Positions 17,694 through 26,228 of a stretch of DNA of 32,031 bases are shown in pieces. The stretch spans positions 1 through 32,031 of the forward strand of contig JADLET010000009.1 of the NCBI GenBank assembly GCA_020845975.1. The letters run 5' to 3'. Under the pieces are notes generated by a model. The model was given only the letters and a program-made list of their open reading frames with translations. It did no database searches and was not told the DNA's origin. The stretch comes from Gammaproteobacteria bacterium. GTDB taxonomy: Bacteria; Pseudomonadota; Gammaproteobacteria; SZUA-140. Positions within the stretch are counted from its first letter, which is position 1, and every line of letters starts with the position of its first letter. The translations under genes were made by a program, and so were the position numbers.

Positions 17694-18032
17694 ATGACGA
17701 AATCAGAACTAATAGAAATAATCGCGCAACGGCAGAAGCATCTTTCCTACAAGGATATCGAGTTCGCGGTAAAGACAATGATCGAACAGATGGCGCAGTC
17801 GCTGGCGAGCGGCGAGCGCATTGAGATACGCGGTTTCGGCAGTTTTTCCCTGCATTTCCGTCCACCCAGGATGGGGCGCAACCCAAAAACCGGCGAAGCG
17901 GTCCCTCTGGCAGGCAAACACGTGCCTCATTTCAAGCCCGGCAAGGAACTGCGCGAGCGCGTCAACAGCAGCGCAACGCAGGAGAAGTCCAGGCTGACCG
18001 ATCAGCAGATGATCTCGAGAGAGATGCAGTAA
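17694..18032 (+). CDS. ihfB: Integration host factor subunit beta
   Basis: 112 residues from ATG 17694; a start at 17679 would add five residues. The core matches IHF-beta: [42 protein letters not shown] (the DNA-clasping beta arm) and [17 protein letters not shown]. The C-terminus is about 15 residues longer than the E. coli protein. IHF bends DNA as an alpha-beta heterodimer. A GATAAT hexamer at 17665-17670 could be a private -10, without a clear -35. The gene marks the end of the conserved supercluster, where Pseudomonas places its O-antigen locus. Confidence 0.96.
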   Translation: MTKSELIEIIAQRQKHLSYKDIEFAVKTMIEQMAQSLASGERIEIRGFGSFSLHFRPPRMGRNPKTGEAVPLAGKHVPHFKPGKELRERVNSSATQEKSRLTDQQMISREMQ

Positions 18033-18087
18033 GCCCTTGTCCGCCGACCGGCCGCGCGCCGGTCGCAACCTGTGACGATGAGGACGG

Positions 18088-18381
18088 ATGAAGCGCATTA
18101 TCAGCACGGTATTCTTCCTGATCGTTCTGCTCTGCGGTCTGTTCTTCGGACTGCTGAATGCCGCTCCGGTCAAGGTCGACTATTATTTCGGCGCTCGTGA
18201 GCTCCCGCTCGCACTGGTCCTGGTCATCACGCTGCTGGCAGGCGCCGTGTGCGGAGTGCTGGCAACGCTGGGAGTGATCTTCAGAAAGAACCGCGAGATC
18301 TCGCGGTTGCGCAAGGAGGTCAAGATCGCCGGCAAGGAACTCAGCAACCTCCGCGCGCTCCCTTATCAAGACGAGCCCTGA
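18088..18381 (+). CDS. lapA: Lipopolysaccharide assembly protein A (DUF1049)
   Basis: 97 residues. It has two membrane segments, about 5-24 (IISTVFFLIVLLCGLFFGLL) and 42-65, then a short cytoplasmic coiled tail (KNREISRLRKEVKIAGKELSNL), which is the LapA/YciS pattern. LapA works with LapB in the inner membrane to control LPS synthesis through LpxC turnover by FtsH. Its stop overlaps the lapB start (TGATG), indicating translational coupling. A GAGGA-type ribosome site precedes ATG 18088. Confidence 0.9.
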   Translation: MKRIISTVFFLIVLLCGLFFGLLNAAPVKVDYYFGARELPLALVLVITLLAGAVCGVLATLGVIFRKNREISRLRKEVKIAGKELSNLRALPYQDEP

Positions 18382-19529
18382 TGCCGCAAGAATTGTTGTG
18401 GCTGCTGCTGCCCGTAGCCGCCGCCTCAGGCTGGTTCGCGGCATATCGTTTCCAGGCGCGCGAAGCGGCGGCGGGATTTCGCATCGAACCCGAGTATTTC
18501 AAAGGCATCAACTACCTTCTCAACGAGCAGCCGGACAAGGCGATCGAGGTGCTGGTACAGATCGTGGAGATCGACAGCGAGACTGTCGAGCCGCATTTCG
18601 CACTGGGCAATCTTTTCCGCCGCCAGGGTGAGGTCGATCGCGCCATCCGTATCCATCAGAATCTCGTCGCCCGCCCGAAGTTGACCCGGGCGCAATGCAA
18701 TCGCGCCATGTTCGAACTCAGCCGTGATTACTACCAGGCCGGGCTGCTCGACCGGGCCGAAAGCCTGTTCCGGGAAATCACCGAGCGCGACCCCAAAAAC
18801 GCTGATGCCCTGCGTCTGCTGGGCGCTATCTACGAGCAGGAAAATGAATGGGAGAAGGCGATTGCCGTCACTTCCGAGCTGGATGGAAACCGCCCGGTGC
18901 TCGCCAATTATTACTGTGAACTGGCGGCACAGGCTCTCGCGGAGGGGGATTACGTCCGCGCGAAGAAGATGCTGAGACGCGCCTATTTCAAGGATCGCAA
19001 ATGCGTGCGCGCCAGCCTGCTGTCCGCCAGTGTCGCAAGTACCGAGGGCAGGTACAAGGCGGCGATAAAGGTATTGCAGCGCGTCAGCCGGCAGGATCCT
19101 CAATACCTGTCAGAGGTGGTCGCTCCGTTGCTGGAAAGCTACGACCAGATTGGCAGGCCCGATCAGGCGATCGAGTTCCTCGCCCAGGCGCTGCGCCGGC
19201 AGGGCGCCTTTCCGCCGGTGATGCTTTTCATCGAGTATCTGGCTGGGCATCGCGGCGAAAACGAGGCGCGGCTCTACCTGGAAGCCTATCTCCGGGCCCA
19301 TCCCTCACTGGCAGGCCTGGCCTATCTGATAGAATCACGGGCGCCGGACGCGGGGGGCACCCAGGAAAGCGGCCTCGGCGTCAGCCTGCATGTTATTCGT
19401 AAATTACTTGAGAATGTCCCTTTGTATCATTGTTCCAACTGCGGATTCAGAGGTAACGCTCTCCACTGGCAGTGCCCGGGATGCCGACAGTGGAATACCG
19501 TAAAACCCTATCAGGGCCAAGCGACATGA
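18381..19529 (+). CDS. lapB: Lipopolysaccharide assembly protein B (TPR protein with rubredoxin-like metal site)
   Basis: 382 residues from ATG 18381, which overlaps the lapA stop. An N-terminal membrane anchor ([19 protein letters not shown]) is followed by about nine TPR units through residue 340. The C-terminus has [20 protein letters not shown], a rubredoxin-type CxxC...CxxC metal site that packs on the TPRs. In E. coli LapB (YciM) is essential and links LpxC degradation to LPS assembly at the inner membrane. The longer ORF starting at 18249 overlaps lapA and is rejected. Its stop overlaps the pyrF start by 4 bases (ATGA). Confidence 0.95.
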   Translation: MPQELLWLLLPVAAASGWFAAYRFQAREAAAGFRIEPEYFKGINYLLNEQPDKAIEVLVQIVEIDSETVEPHFALGNLFRRQGEVDRAIRIHQNLVARPKLTRAQCNRAMFELSRDYYQAGLLDRAESLFREITERDPKNADALRLLGAIYEQENEWEKAIAVTSELDGNRPVLANYYCELAAQALAEGDYVRAKKMLRRAYFKDRKCVRASLLSASVASTEGRYKAAIKVLQRVSRQDPQYLSEVVAPLLESYDQIGRPDQAIEFLAQALRRQGAFPPVMLFIEYLAGHRGENEARLYLEAYLRAHPSLAGLAYLIESRAPDAGGTQESGLGVSLHVIRKLLENVPLYHCSNCGFRGNALHWQCPGCRQWNTVKPYQGQAT

Positions 19530-20245
19530 CCAGCGGTTCAGCGGATTCAAAACGCATCATCGTGGCCCTCGACTATCCGGACCCCGCCCAGGCGCTCGCC
19601 ATGGCGGACCGACTGGACAGTACGCTCTGCCGGGTCAAGATCGGCAAGGAGTTATTCACCCGCGCAGGACCCGCGCTGGTCGAGCAACTGAGCGCCCGCG
19701 GTTTCGAGGTATTCCTGGATCTCAAGTTTCACGACATTCCCAATACGGTCGCGGCCGCCTGTACCGCCGCAGCCGATCTCGGCGTCTGGATGATGAACGT
19801 CCATGCCCAGGGCGGCCGACGCATGCTGGAGGCGGCGCGAGAAAGCGTGGAGCGCTTTTCCTCCCGTCCTCGCCTGATCGCCGTGACGGTGCTGACCAGC
19901 CTCGACGACGCGGAATTGCGCGAGATAGGGTTTCATGACAGCGCGGCGATGCTGGTGGAACGGCTGGCGGCCCTGACCGCGGAGTCCGGACTCGACGGCG
20001 TGGTGTGCTCGGCGCGCGAAGCCGCCTCGCTGCGCGCAAGACATGGCGCCGGATTTACCCTGGTCACCCCGGGTATACGCCCGGGCGGCGGGGCGCAGGA
20101 CGACCAGCGACGCGTGATGACGCCGGCGGAGGCGGTGCGTAACGGCTCCGATTATCTGGTCATCGGTCGCCCGATTACCGGCGCCGCGGATCCGGTAGCG
20201 GTGCTGCACGCCATCCGGGCGGAGATCGCCGGAATCTGTAATTGA
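19526..20245 (+). CDS. pyrF: Orotidine 5'-phosphate decarboxylase
   Basis: 239 residues from ATG 19526, overlapping lapB by ATGA. The catalytic segment is [13 protein letters not shown] (the family D-K-x-x-D charge network), with IIVALDYPD at the first strand, and [17 protein letters not shown] and [10 protein letters not shown] forming the phosphate loop. It is the last step of UMP synthesis. lapA-lapB-pyrF is a common gammaproteobacterial order. An 18-codon upstream extension exists but lies within lapB. Confidence 0.97.
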   Translation: MTSGSADSKRIIVALDYPDPAQALAMADRLDSTLCRVKIGKELFTRAGPALVEQLSARGFEVFLDLKFHDIPNTVAAACTAAADLGVWMMNVHAQGGRRMLEAARESVERFSSRPRLIAVTVLTSLDDAELREIGFHDSAAMLVERLAALTAESGLDGVVCSAREAASLRARHGAGFTLVTPGIRPGGGAQDDQRRVMTPAEAVRNGSDYLVIGRPITGAADPVAVLHAIRAEIAGICN

Positions 20246-20269
20246 CCCGGCGGGTGTTTGTGCTAGGCT
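20242..20269 (+). promoter_or_regulatory. Sigma70-type promoter for comEA
   Basis: The -35 TTGACC at 20242-20247 overlaps the pyrF stop. After 16 bp comes the -10 TAGGCT at 20264-20269, preceded by TGC, an extended -10 element. It is about 70 bases before the comEA start, placing the transcription start near 20276. Confidence 0.5.
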
Positions 20270-20340
20270 GAATCGCGCTTTATCCAAGCGACGCGGCAGG
20301 ATGCCGCGTATCCATTCACCAGGTTAAAAGGAGTTAACCT

Positions 20341-20640
20341 ATGAAAACCTTGCACAGCATTTTCCTGGGCCTCATCCTCGCGGCTGCGAGCCTTGCCGCC
20401 ACGGCAGCGGGAAAACTCAATATCAACGAAGCCGACGCCGCCGCACTGGCTGAGCTGAACGGAATCGGCGACGCCCGCGCGGAGGCTATCATCGCCTATC
20501 GCCAGGCGCATGGTCCCTTCGGGAGCGTCGAGGATCTCGCCAAGGTCAAAGGCATCGGGCCGGCCTTCATCGACAAGAACCGGGATCAGTTGACCGTGGG
20601 TGATGTTGCGAATACCTCCCGGGAGGCGTCCGCGAACTGA
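20341..20640 (+). CDS. comEA: ComEA-like helix-hairpin-helix DNA-binding protein
   Basis: 99 residues. The N-terminal signal sequence (MKTLHSIFLGLILAAASLAA...ATAAG) directs export to the periplasm. The rest is a (HhH)2 domain: LNINEADAAALAELNGIGDARAEAI and LAKVKGIGPAFIDKNRDQL. In Vibrio and other gammaproteobacteria ComEA binds incoming DNA in the periplasm during natural transformation. It is a monocistron with its own promoter, a strong AAGGAG ribosome site (20328-20333, 7 bases before ATG) and a terminator. No other competence gene is present, so a role in DNA uptake is inferred from the family only. Confidence 0.9.
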   Translation: MKTLHSIFLGLILAAASLAATAAGKLNINEADAAALAELNGIGDARAEAIIAYRQAHGPFGSVEDLAKVKGIGPAFIDKNRDQLTVGDVANTSREASAN

Positions 20641-20667
20641 ATCCCGGATCCTACAGAGCGCAGTACG

Positions 20668-20697
20668 ACGGCCCCCGCTTTCGGGGGCCGTTTTTTT
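20668..20697 (+). terminator. Rho-independent terminator after comEA
   Basis: A perfect 9-bp stem CGGCCCCCG/CGGGGGCCG with a CTTT loop (20669-20690) is followed by seven T. It lies about 30 bases after the comEA stop and separates the housekeeping block from the polysaccharide locus. Confidence 0.93.
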
Positions 20698-20701
20698 CAC
20701 C

Positions 20702-20714
20702 GGGGGTAGCGTTT
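20702..20714 (+). promoter_or_regulatory. Possible degenerate ops (RfaH recruitment) site
   Basis: GGGGGTAGCGTTT matches the E. coli ops core GGCGGTAGCGTG at 10 of 12 positions. It lies 80 bases before the Wzz-like gene. It follows a terminator by 5 bases, so it would only be transcribed by read-through. The third-base change also breaks the small hairpin reported for ops in the non-template strand. Weak call. Confidence 0.25.
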
Positions 20715-20793
20715 GTTTCAGCGGTCCAATACAATACCTCGCCATAGCGTATTAACCGATTGATTCTAATTATTCTTTCCTGGCCTTCTGGTG

Positions 20794-21855
20794 ATGAACA
20801 AGGATCCTGAACTGCCCCTGAACAAGACTGTTCCCGCAGTCTATCAAGCCTATGCCGCATCGGAGGACGAGATCAGCCTGGTGGATCTGTGGCTGGTCCT
20901 GCTGCGGCACCGGCGGCTGATCGCTGTCATCGTGGCGATAGCGCTCCTGTTCGGCGGCGCAGCCGCCGTACTCAAGAACGACGCTTATTCCTATACGACG
21001 ACAATACAGATTGCTCGTGTGGGAGATCAGTTACTGGAGCAGCCGGATACCCTGCTCGCGAAGCTGAATGAAAGCTATATCCCCTATGTCCTGCAACAGC
21101 GGCGTCAACAGGAGCCAAACGCCGCGCAGATACAGGTCAGCGCCGAAATTCCGAAAAACAGCACGCTGATCATGCTCCGCAGCGAAGGCGCCGAGAGTGA
21201 TGCGGATGCCCATTTCAAGGTGCACAGCCAGATCCTGGATTACCTCTCCCGGGATCACGCCCCGGAGATAGATGTCGTAAAGCTCAATATGGAAAACGAC
21301 CTCAATCGCCTCGGCAATCAGGTCGACAAGCTCAAGGACCAGGCGACCTTATTGCTGGCCCAGGACAAACGGATGAATGAACAGGAGTTCCTGCTGAAGG
21401 ATGAACTCAAGGATCTCAAGAGATTGATCGATAGTTCTGAGTCGAATCGAAACAAGGCCATCCGGGAAGTGCAGGGCGAGGCCAAGGCCATGACCCTGAT
21501 GCTGATCGATACCGAGACCCGGAAATACATGGAACGGGAAGGGGATATCAAGGAGCGCCTCCTGATCGGACTGCCGGAGGAACGGGACAGGCTGAAAAAC
21601 GATCTGGCCGATAACCTGCGCGGTCAGGCGGAGCTGCAGGAAAGGTTGCGGGAAAGTCAGGCGAAGATCGTGAATATCCGCTATACGCGGCCGATCACGC
21701 CCACCCTGCGCTCGGATAATGCGCACGGCGTCGGCGGGGGAGTCATCGTGGCCCTGGCCGGCATCCTGGGTCTGATGATGGGGGTGTTCGCCGCCTTCAT
21801 CGCCGAGTTCAGGAGCAAGGTCAGAGAGAGATTGGACGAGCAGCCACGAGGGTAA
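20794..21855 (+). CDS. Wzz/chain-length-determinant family polysaccharide co-polymerase
   Basis: 353 residues from ATG 20794 (a GTG lies one codon upstream). The topology is that of a polysaccharide co-polymerase: cytoplasmic N-terminus with EDEISLVDLWLVLLRHRR, membrane helix at about 41-60, a long periplasmic region rich in coiled-coil helix (about 150-295, for example LNRLGNQVDKLKDQATLLLA), and a second membrane helix near 315-340 (GVIVALAGILGLMMGVFAAF). No C-terminal tyrosine kinase domain is present, so it resembles Wzz of LPS O-antigen or the membrane half of an exopolysaccharide Wzc. These proteins set chain length with the Wzy polymerase. Pseudomonas has wzz at the same position after ihfB. 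Confidence 0.85.
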   Translation: MNKDPELPLNKTVPAVYQAYAASEDEISLVDLWLVLLRHRRLIAVIVAIALLFGGAAAVLKNDAYSYTTTIQIARVGDQLLEQPDTLLAKLNESYIPYVLQQRRQQEPNAAQIQVSAEIPKNSTLIMLRSEGAESDADAHFKVHSQILDYLSRDHAPEIDVVKLNMENDLNRLGNQVDKLKDQATLLLAQDKRMNEQEFLLKDELKDLKRLIDSSESNRNKAIREVQGEAKAMTLMLIDTETRKYMEREGDIKERLLIGLPEERDRLKNDLADNLRGQAELQERLRESQAKIVNIRYTRPITPTLRSDNAHGVGGGVIVALAGILGLMMGVFAAFIAEFRSKVRERLDEQPRG

Positions 21856-21960
21856 ACCTGTAGGCCCGCACATCACAGGACGATGGGTTGCCCTGGCAAA
21901 TATTGAGACATTCGGGATTCTGAACGCTGACTGTAATAATTCCTTGGGTAAACTAACATC

Positions 21961-23433
21961 ATGATCATTCAGCCAGTCATCCTCTCCGGCGGCTCGGGAA
22001 CGCGCCTGTGGCCGCTGTCGCGGGAATATTACCCCAAGCAGTTGCTGGCCCCCGTCACTGACCAGACCCTGCTGCAGGCCACCGTCTGTCGTCTGGACGG
22101 ACTCGACGGCGCCGGGAAACCACGGATTGCCGCGCCCCTGGTAATCTGCAACGAGGAACACCGGTTCCTGGTGGCCGAGCAGTTGCGCCAACTGGGTAAA
22201 CCGCCCGGGCAGATCCTGCTCGAACCCATCGGTCGCAACACCGCCCCGGCGGTCACGCTCGCGGCGCTGCACGACGGCGCGCGCGGCGAGGATGCCGTGC
22301 TGCTGATCATGCCGGCGGACCATATGATTCGGGATGAAGCGACCTTCCGTCAGGCCGCGCTCGAAGGCGCGCAACTGGCCACGCAGGGCTACGTCGTCAC
22401 CTTCGGCATCGTGCCCACGCGCGCCGAAACGGGCTACGGCTATATCCGCAAGGGCGACATGCTTGCTTCACGCAATGCTCAACCCCTGGTCCTGAGCCCT
22501 TTTCTTATAGACAAGTTCGTCGAGAAACCCGACGCCGCCACCGCCCAGTCCTATCTCGATTCCGGCGCCTATCTGTGGAACAGCGGAATCTTCATGGTCC
22601 GCGCCGCGGTCTGGCGGAAGGCCATCGGGCACTTCCGTCCCGACATCCTGGCCGCCGCGCGGCAGGCCTATCAGGGCGGGAAACAGGACGGTGATTTTTA
22701 CCGGGTGGACAAGCCATCCTTCACGGCCTGCCCCAGTGATTCCATCGACTACGCCGTGATGGAAAACCTCACGGCCTCGAACGTCTCGGGGCTGAAGGCG
22801 GCGGTCATCCCGCTCGATGCCGGCTGGTCGGACGTCGGCGCCTGGTCGAGCCTATGGGAAGTGTCGCCGCAGGACGCGGACGGCAACATCCTGCGCGGCG
22901 ACGTCCTCGCGGAAGACACGCGCAACTCCATGCTGTACTCCGAACACCGCCTGCTCGCGGGCGTCGGCCTCGAGAACATCATCGCGATCGAAACGGCCGA
23001 CGCGGTCCTGGTCGTTCATCGTGACCGCGCACAGGACGTCAAGGAGATCGTTAACCGGCTGAAAAAGGACGGGCGCAGCGAACACCAGATCCACCGTCGC
23101 GTGCACCGCCCCTGGGGCAGCTACGAAGGTATCGACAAGGGCCAGCGCTTCCAGGTCAAGCGCATCACGGTCAAGCCCGGCGCCTCGCTTTCACTGCAGA
23201 TGCACCACCACCGCGCCGAGCACTGGATCGTCGTCAGCGGTACCGCCCGCGTCGTCAGCGGCGACAAGGAATTCCTGCTCAGTGAAAACCAGTCCACCTA
23301 TATCCCCATCGGCGTGACCCATCGCCTGGAAAACCCCGGCACACTCCCCCTCGAACTGATCGAAGTCCAGTCGGGCTCGTATCTGGGGGAGGATGATATC
23401 GTGCGGTTTGAGGATCATTATGGGAGAAAATAA
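21961..23433 (+). CDS. manC: Mannose-1-phosphate guanylyltransferase/mannose-6-phosphate isomerase
   Basis: 490 residues, the size of bifunctional AlgA/ManC proteins. The N-terminal nucleotidyltransferase has ILSGGSGTRLWPLSR, the pyrophosphorylase signature, and FVEKPDAATAQSYL. The C-terminal cupin isomerase domain has RPWGSYEGIDKGQRFQVKR, LSLQMHHHRAEHWIVV and YIPIGVTHRLENPG, with metal-binding His and Glu residues. The enzyme makes GDP-mannose, the substrate of Gmd encoded next. A TAATAAT hexamer at 21934-21940 may be a -10. The B3 repeat begins immediately after the TAA stop. Confidence 0.95.
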   Translation: MIIQPVILSGGSGTRLWPLSREYYPKQLLAPVTDQTLLQATVCRLDGLDGAGKPRIAAPLVICNEEHRFLVAEQLRQLGKPPGQILLEPIGRNTAPAVTLAALHDGARGEDAVLLIMPADHMIRDEATFRQAALEGAQLATQGYVVTFGIVPTRAETGYGYIRKGDMLASRNAQPLVLSPFLIDKFVEKPDAATAQSYLDSGAYLWNSGIFMVRAAVWRKAIGHFRPDILAAARQAYQGGKQDGDFYRVDKPSFTACPSDSIDYAVMENLTASNVSGLKAAVIPLDAGWSDVGAWSSLWEVSPQDADGNILRGDVLAEDTRNSMLYSEHRLLAGVGLENIIAIETADAVLVVHRDRAQDVKEIVNRLKKDGRSEHQIHRRVHRPWGSYEGIDKGQRFQVKRITVKPGASLSLQMHHHRAEHWIVVSGTARVVSGDKEFLLSENQSTYIPIGVTHRLENPGTLPLELIEVQSGSYLGEDDIVRFEDHYGRK

Positions 23434-23645
23434 AATACAGGACTAAGGACTAAGGACTAAGGACTAAGTAAGATCACAACTCAATTGATAGATCATCCAG
23501 TGAGCGGGTTGAGTGGCTTTTTATCTACATGCGAAGACCACGTTATCTGACATGCGATGCATGATTGCTGGAGCAGTTGTTTTACTTAGTCCTTAGTCCT
23601 TAGTCCTTAGTCCTTAGTCCTTAGTCCTAAGCTCTTAGTCCTTTT
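23434..23645. repeat. Family B heptamer hairpin spacer (B3), manC-gmd
   Basis: The most regular family B copy. Four GGACTAA heptamers plus GT (23440-23469) are the perfect complement of 23584-23613, giving a 30-bp stem without mismatch around a 114-base loop. The right arm carries further copies to 23645, including one variant (AAGCTCTTAG). An AGAGG ribosome site follows, then the gmd ATG at 23658. Confidence 0.93.
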
Positions 23646-23657
23646 TAGAGGTATCTT

Positions 23658-24743
23658 ATGTCCAAAACAGCCTTAATCACCGGCATCACCGGCCAGGACG
23701 GGGCGTATCTGGCGGAGTTTCTGCTGACGAAGGGGTACACCGTTCACGGGATCAAGCGGCGCACGTCGCTGTTCAACACGGACCGCATCGATCATCTGTA
23801 CCAGGACCCGCACGTCGATAACCGCCGCTTCATTCTGCACTACGGCGACATGACGGATTCGAGCAGTCTGATCCGGATCGTCCAGCAGGTGCAGCCGGAT
23901 GAGATCTACAACCTCGCCGCGCAGAGCCATGTCGCGGTATCGTTCGAGGAACCGGAATACACCGCGGACTCCGACGCGCTGGGCGCGCTGCGTCTGCTCG
24001 AGGCCATCCGCATGCTCGGGCTGGAAAAGAAGACCCGCTTCTATCAGGCATCGACCTCGGAGCTGTACGGACTGGTGCAGGAAGTGCCGCAGAAGGAGAC
24101 GACGCCATTCTATCCGCGCTCGCCCTATGCGGTGGCGAAGCTGTATGCCTACTGGATCACCGTCAATTACCGCGAGGCCTACGGAATCTACGCCTGCAAC
24201 GGCATCCTGTTCAATCATGAAAGCCCGAATCGCGGCGAGACGTTCGTCACCCGCAAGATCACCCGCGCCCTGGCCCGCATCAAGCTCGGTCTGCTCGAGT
24301 GCCTGTACCTCGGCAACCTGTCCGCACGCCGCGACTGGGGTCATGCGCGCGACTACAGAGAGGCGCAGTGGCTGATGTTGCAGCAGAATGCCGCGGAAGA
24401 CTTCGTCATCGCCACCGGCGTCCAGTACAGCGTGCGCGACTTCGTCGATGCCGCGGCCAATGAGCTCGGCATCCGCATCACCTGGAAAGGGGAGGGCGTC
24501 GATGAAAAAGGCTATGACGAGTCCGGGCGCTGCATCGTCGCGGTCGACCCGCGCTACTTCCGTCCCACGGAAGTCGAAACCCTGCTCGGCGACCCGACCA
24601 AGGCCAGGACCAAACTCGGCTGGACCCCACGCATCAGCTTCAAGGACCTCGTCGCCGAAATGATCCGCGAAGACCTCAAGGCCGCCGAACGCGACGAACT
24701 CTGCCGGAGGGAGGGGTTTCAGACGTTTGATCATCATGAATAA
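23658..24743 (+). CDS. gmd: GDP-mannose 4,6-dehydratase
   Basis: 361 residues. It is an extended short-chain dehydrogenase: NADP-binding [18 protein letters not shown] at the N-terminus, [15 protein letters not shown], catalytic Thr/Ser-Glu region ASTSELYG, and YAVAK (YxxxK) with the [14 protein letters not shown] signature. It converts GDP-mannose from ManC to GDP-4-keto-6-deoxymannose, which Fcl then turns into GDP-fucose. The TAA stop is followed at once by the B4 left arm. Length and motifs are complete. Confidence 0.97.
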   Translation: MSKTALITGITGQDGAYLAEFLLTKGYTVHGIKRRTSLFNTDRIDHLYQDPHVDNRRFILHYGDMTDSSSLIRIVQQVQPDEIYNLAAQSHVAVSFEEPEYTADSDALGALRLLEAIRMLGLEKKTRFYQASTSELYGLVQEVPQKETTPFYPRSPYAVAKLYAYWITVNYREAYGIYACNGILFNHESPNRGETFVTRKITRALARIKLGLLECLYLGNLSARRDWGHARDYREAQWLMLQQNAAEDFVIATGVQYSVRDFVDAAANELGIRITWKGEGVDEKGYDESGRCIVAVDPRYFRPTEVETLLGDPTKARTKLGWTPRISFKDLVAEMIREDLKAAERDELCRREGFQTFDHHE

Positions 24744-25238
24744 AAATCAGGACTAAGGACTGAGGACTGAGGACTAAGTTAAAATCACAATCTGACAGTC
24801 TGCTTCAGAATGTAGGCAAGGAGGCGTACATGGCTGAAAGGATCAAGACATTTGAGGACCTGATTGCCTGGCAGAAGGCGAGGGAACTGACTCGGAGAGT
24901 CTACCAAACCACCTCGAAACAGGAATTCAACAGGGACTTTAGTTTGAAAGACCAGATGAGAAGAGCGGCAGTATCAGTGATGTCAAATATCGCAGAAGGT
25001 TTCGACAGAGGCGGACGAGCTGAATTCCATCAATTCCTGGTCATCGCCAAGGGATCATGCGCTGAGCTGCGCTCTCAGTTGTATATTGCCCTTGATGCCG
25101 GCTACATCAAGGCTGAGGGCTTTACACAGCTGATTCTGCTTAATCAGGAAGTCGCAAGAATACTCGCCGGTTTACGCAAGGCAGTGCAACGTCAGCGCAA
25201 GCCCTTTACTAAGTCCTTAGTCCTGAGTCCTTAGTCCT
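24744..25238. repeat. Family B hairpin element with a gene in its loop (B4), gmd-fcl
   Basis: The left arm at 24744-24778 (AATCAGGACTAAGGACTGAG and on) begins right after the gmd stop. The right arm at 25208-25238 (ACTAAGTCCTTAGTCCTGAG and on) ends one base before the fcl ATG. The loop of about 430 bases contains the S23/IVP-like gene. In every other spacer of this kind the loop has no gene. Confidence 0.88.
24830..25234 (+). CDS. Four-helix-bundle protein, S23/IVP-like (23S rRNA intervening-sequence protein family)
   Basis: 134 residues from ATG 24830, with an AAGGAGG ribosome site about 5 bases upstream. The protein shows the S23/IVP signature: [38 protein letters not shown] and [19 protein letters not shown]. 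It is all helical and related to the Avd protein of diversity-generating retroelements. Members are encoded in 23S rRNA intervening sequences of Leptospira and Coxiella, but also stand alone. Their biochemical role is not settled. The last residues (SLVLSP) and the stop are read from the B4 heptamer arm. One 60-base line counted by hand is 52% G+C against 60% in gmd. It interrupts the gmd-fcl pair and looks like an acquired passenger. Confidence 0.9.
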   Translation: MAERIKTFEDLIAWQKARELTRRVYQTTSKQEFNRDFSLKDQMRRAAVSVMSNIAEGFDRGGRAEFHQFLVIAKGSCAELRSQLYIALDAGYIKAEGFTQLILLNQEVARILAGLRKAVQRQRKPFTKSLVLSP

Positions 25239-26228
25239 ATGTTTTCAATTCCGTTGGATGCTCCAATCTACGTCGCCGGCCACCGTGGTCTGGTCGGCTC
25301 CGCCCTCGTGCGTCGCCTTCAGGCGGCGGGGTACACGAATCTGATCCTGCGCACGCATCGGGAACTGGATCTGACGGATCAGGTGGCGGTGCGGGATTTT
25401 TTCCAACGGCACACGCCGGGCTATGTGCTGCTGGCGGCGGCCAAGGTCGGCGGTATCCTCGCCAATGACACCTATCCGGCGGAGTTCATCCACGAGAACC
25501 TGGCCATACAGACCAACGTCATCCACGAGGCCTGGCGATCCGGCGTCAAGCGGCTCCTGTTCCTGGGTTCATCCTGCATCTACCCGCGCGACTGCCCGCA
25601 GCCGATCAAAGAAGAATATCTGCTCACCGGCCCGCTGGAGAAGACCAACCGCGCCTATGCGCTGGCCAAGATCGCCGGCGTCGAGATGTGCCGCGCCTAT
25701 AACCAGCAGTACAACACCCGTTATCTCGCGGTGATGCCGACCAATCTGTACGGTCCGGGCGACAATTTTGATCTTCAGAACTCCCATGTCCTCCCTGCGC
25801 TGATCCGCAAGGTGCATGAAGCAAAGCTTGGCGATGCTCCCTCTGTCACCGTATGGGGGACCGGAACCCCGCGCCGCGAGTTCCTGTACAGCGAAGACAT
25901 GGCGGATGCCTGCCTGTTTCTGATGAATCAACCCGATGCTGTTTTTGATTCCCTGCTCGGCCAAAGCGATGCGCATCTTAGTCCCGCGCTTATTAATGTA
26001 GGTTGCGGCCAGGACGTCACCATCCATGAACTGGCGGAGACGGTGCGGCGGGTCGTGGGCTATGCCGGCGAGCTGGTGTTCGATACCAGCAAGCCGGACG
26101 GCACGCCGCGCAAGCTGCTGGATGTCTCGCGGCTGAGCGCACTGGGCTGGGCGCCGCGCATCAGCCTGGCCGAAGGCATTGAGCAGGTCTACCGCGGGTA
26201 TGTCGAGCAATCCGCCGCGCAGGCGTGA
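25239..26228 (+). CDS. fcl: GDP-L-fucose synthase
   Basis: 329 residues. N-terminal [18 protein letters not shown] is the NADP site of the family. [16 protein letters not shown] has the catalytic Ser, and YALAKIAG is Yxxx[22 protein letters not shown] is typical of Fcl. It epimerises and reduces GDP-4-keto-6-deoxymannose to GDP-L-fucose. The conserved N-terminus fixes the start at ATG 25239, directly after the B4 arm, so there is no room for a Shine-Dalgarno sequence outside the repeat, and none is seen within it. The stop overlaps the next gene by TGATG. Confidence 0.96.
   Translation: MFSIPLDAPIYVAGHRGLVGSALVRRLQAAGYTNLILRTHRELDLTDQVAVRDFFQRHTPGYVLLAAAKVGGILANDTYPAEFIHENLAIQTNVIHEAWRSGVKRLLFLGSSCIYPRDCPQPIKEEYLLTGPLEKTNRAYALAKIAGVEMCRAYNQQYNTRYLAVMPTNLYGPGDNFDLQNSHVLPALIRKVHEAKLGDAPSVTVWGTGTPRREFLYSEDMADACLFLMNQPDAVFDSLLGQSDAHLSPALINVGCGQDVTIHELAETVRRVVGYAGELVFDTSKPDGTPRKLLDVSRLSALGWAPRISLAEGIEQVYRGYVEQSAAQA

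Noticed and set aside
24830-25234. Diversity-generating retroelement, because S23/IVP proteins resemble Avd
   Set aside because: No reverse transcriptase gene or template/variable repeat pair is seen in the window.
24744-25238. 23S rRNA gene fragment carrying an intervening sequence
   Set aside because: The flanks are gmd and fcl coding sequence; no rRNA sequence is recognisable.
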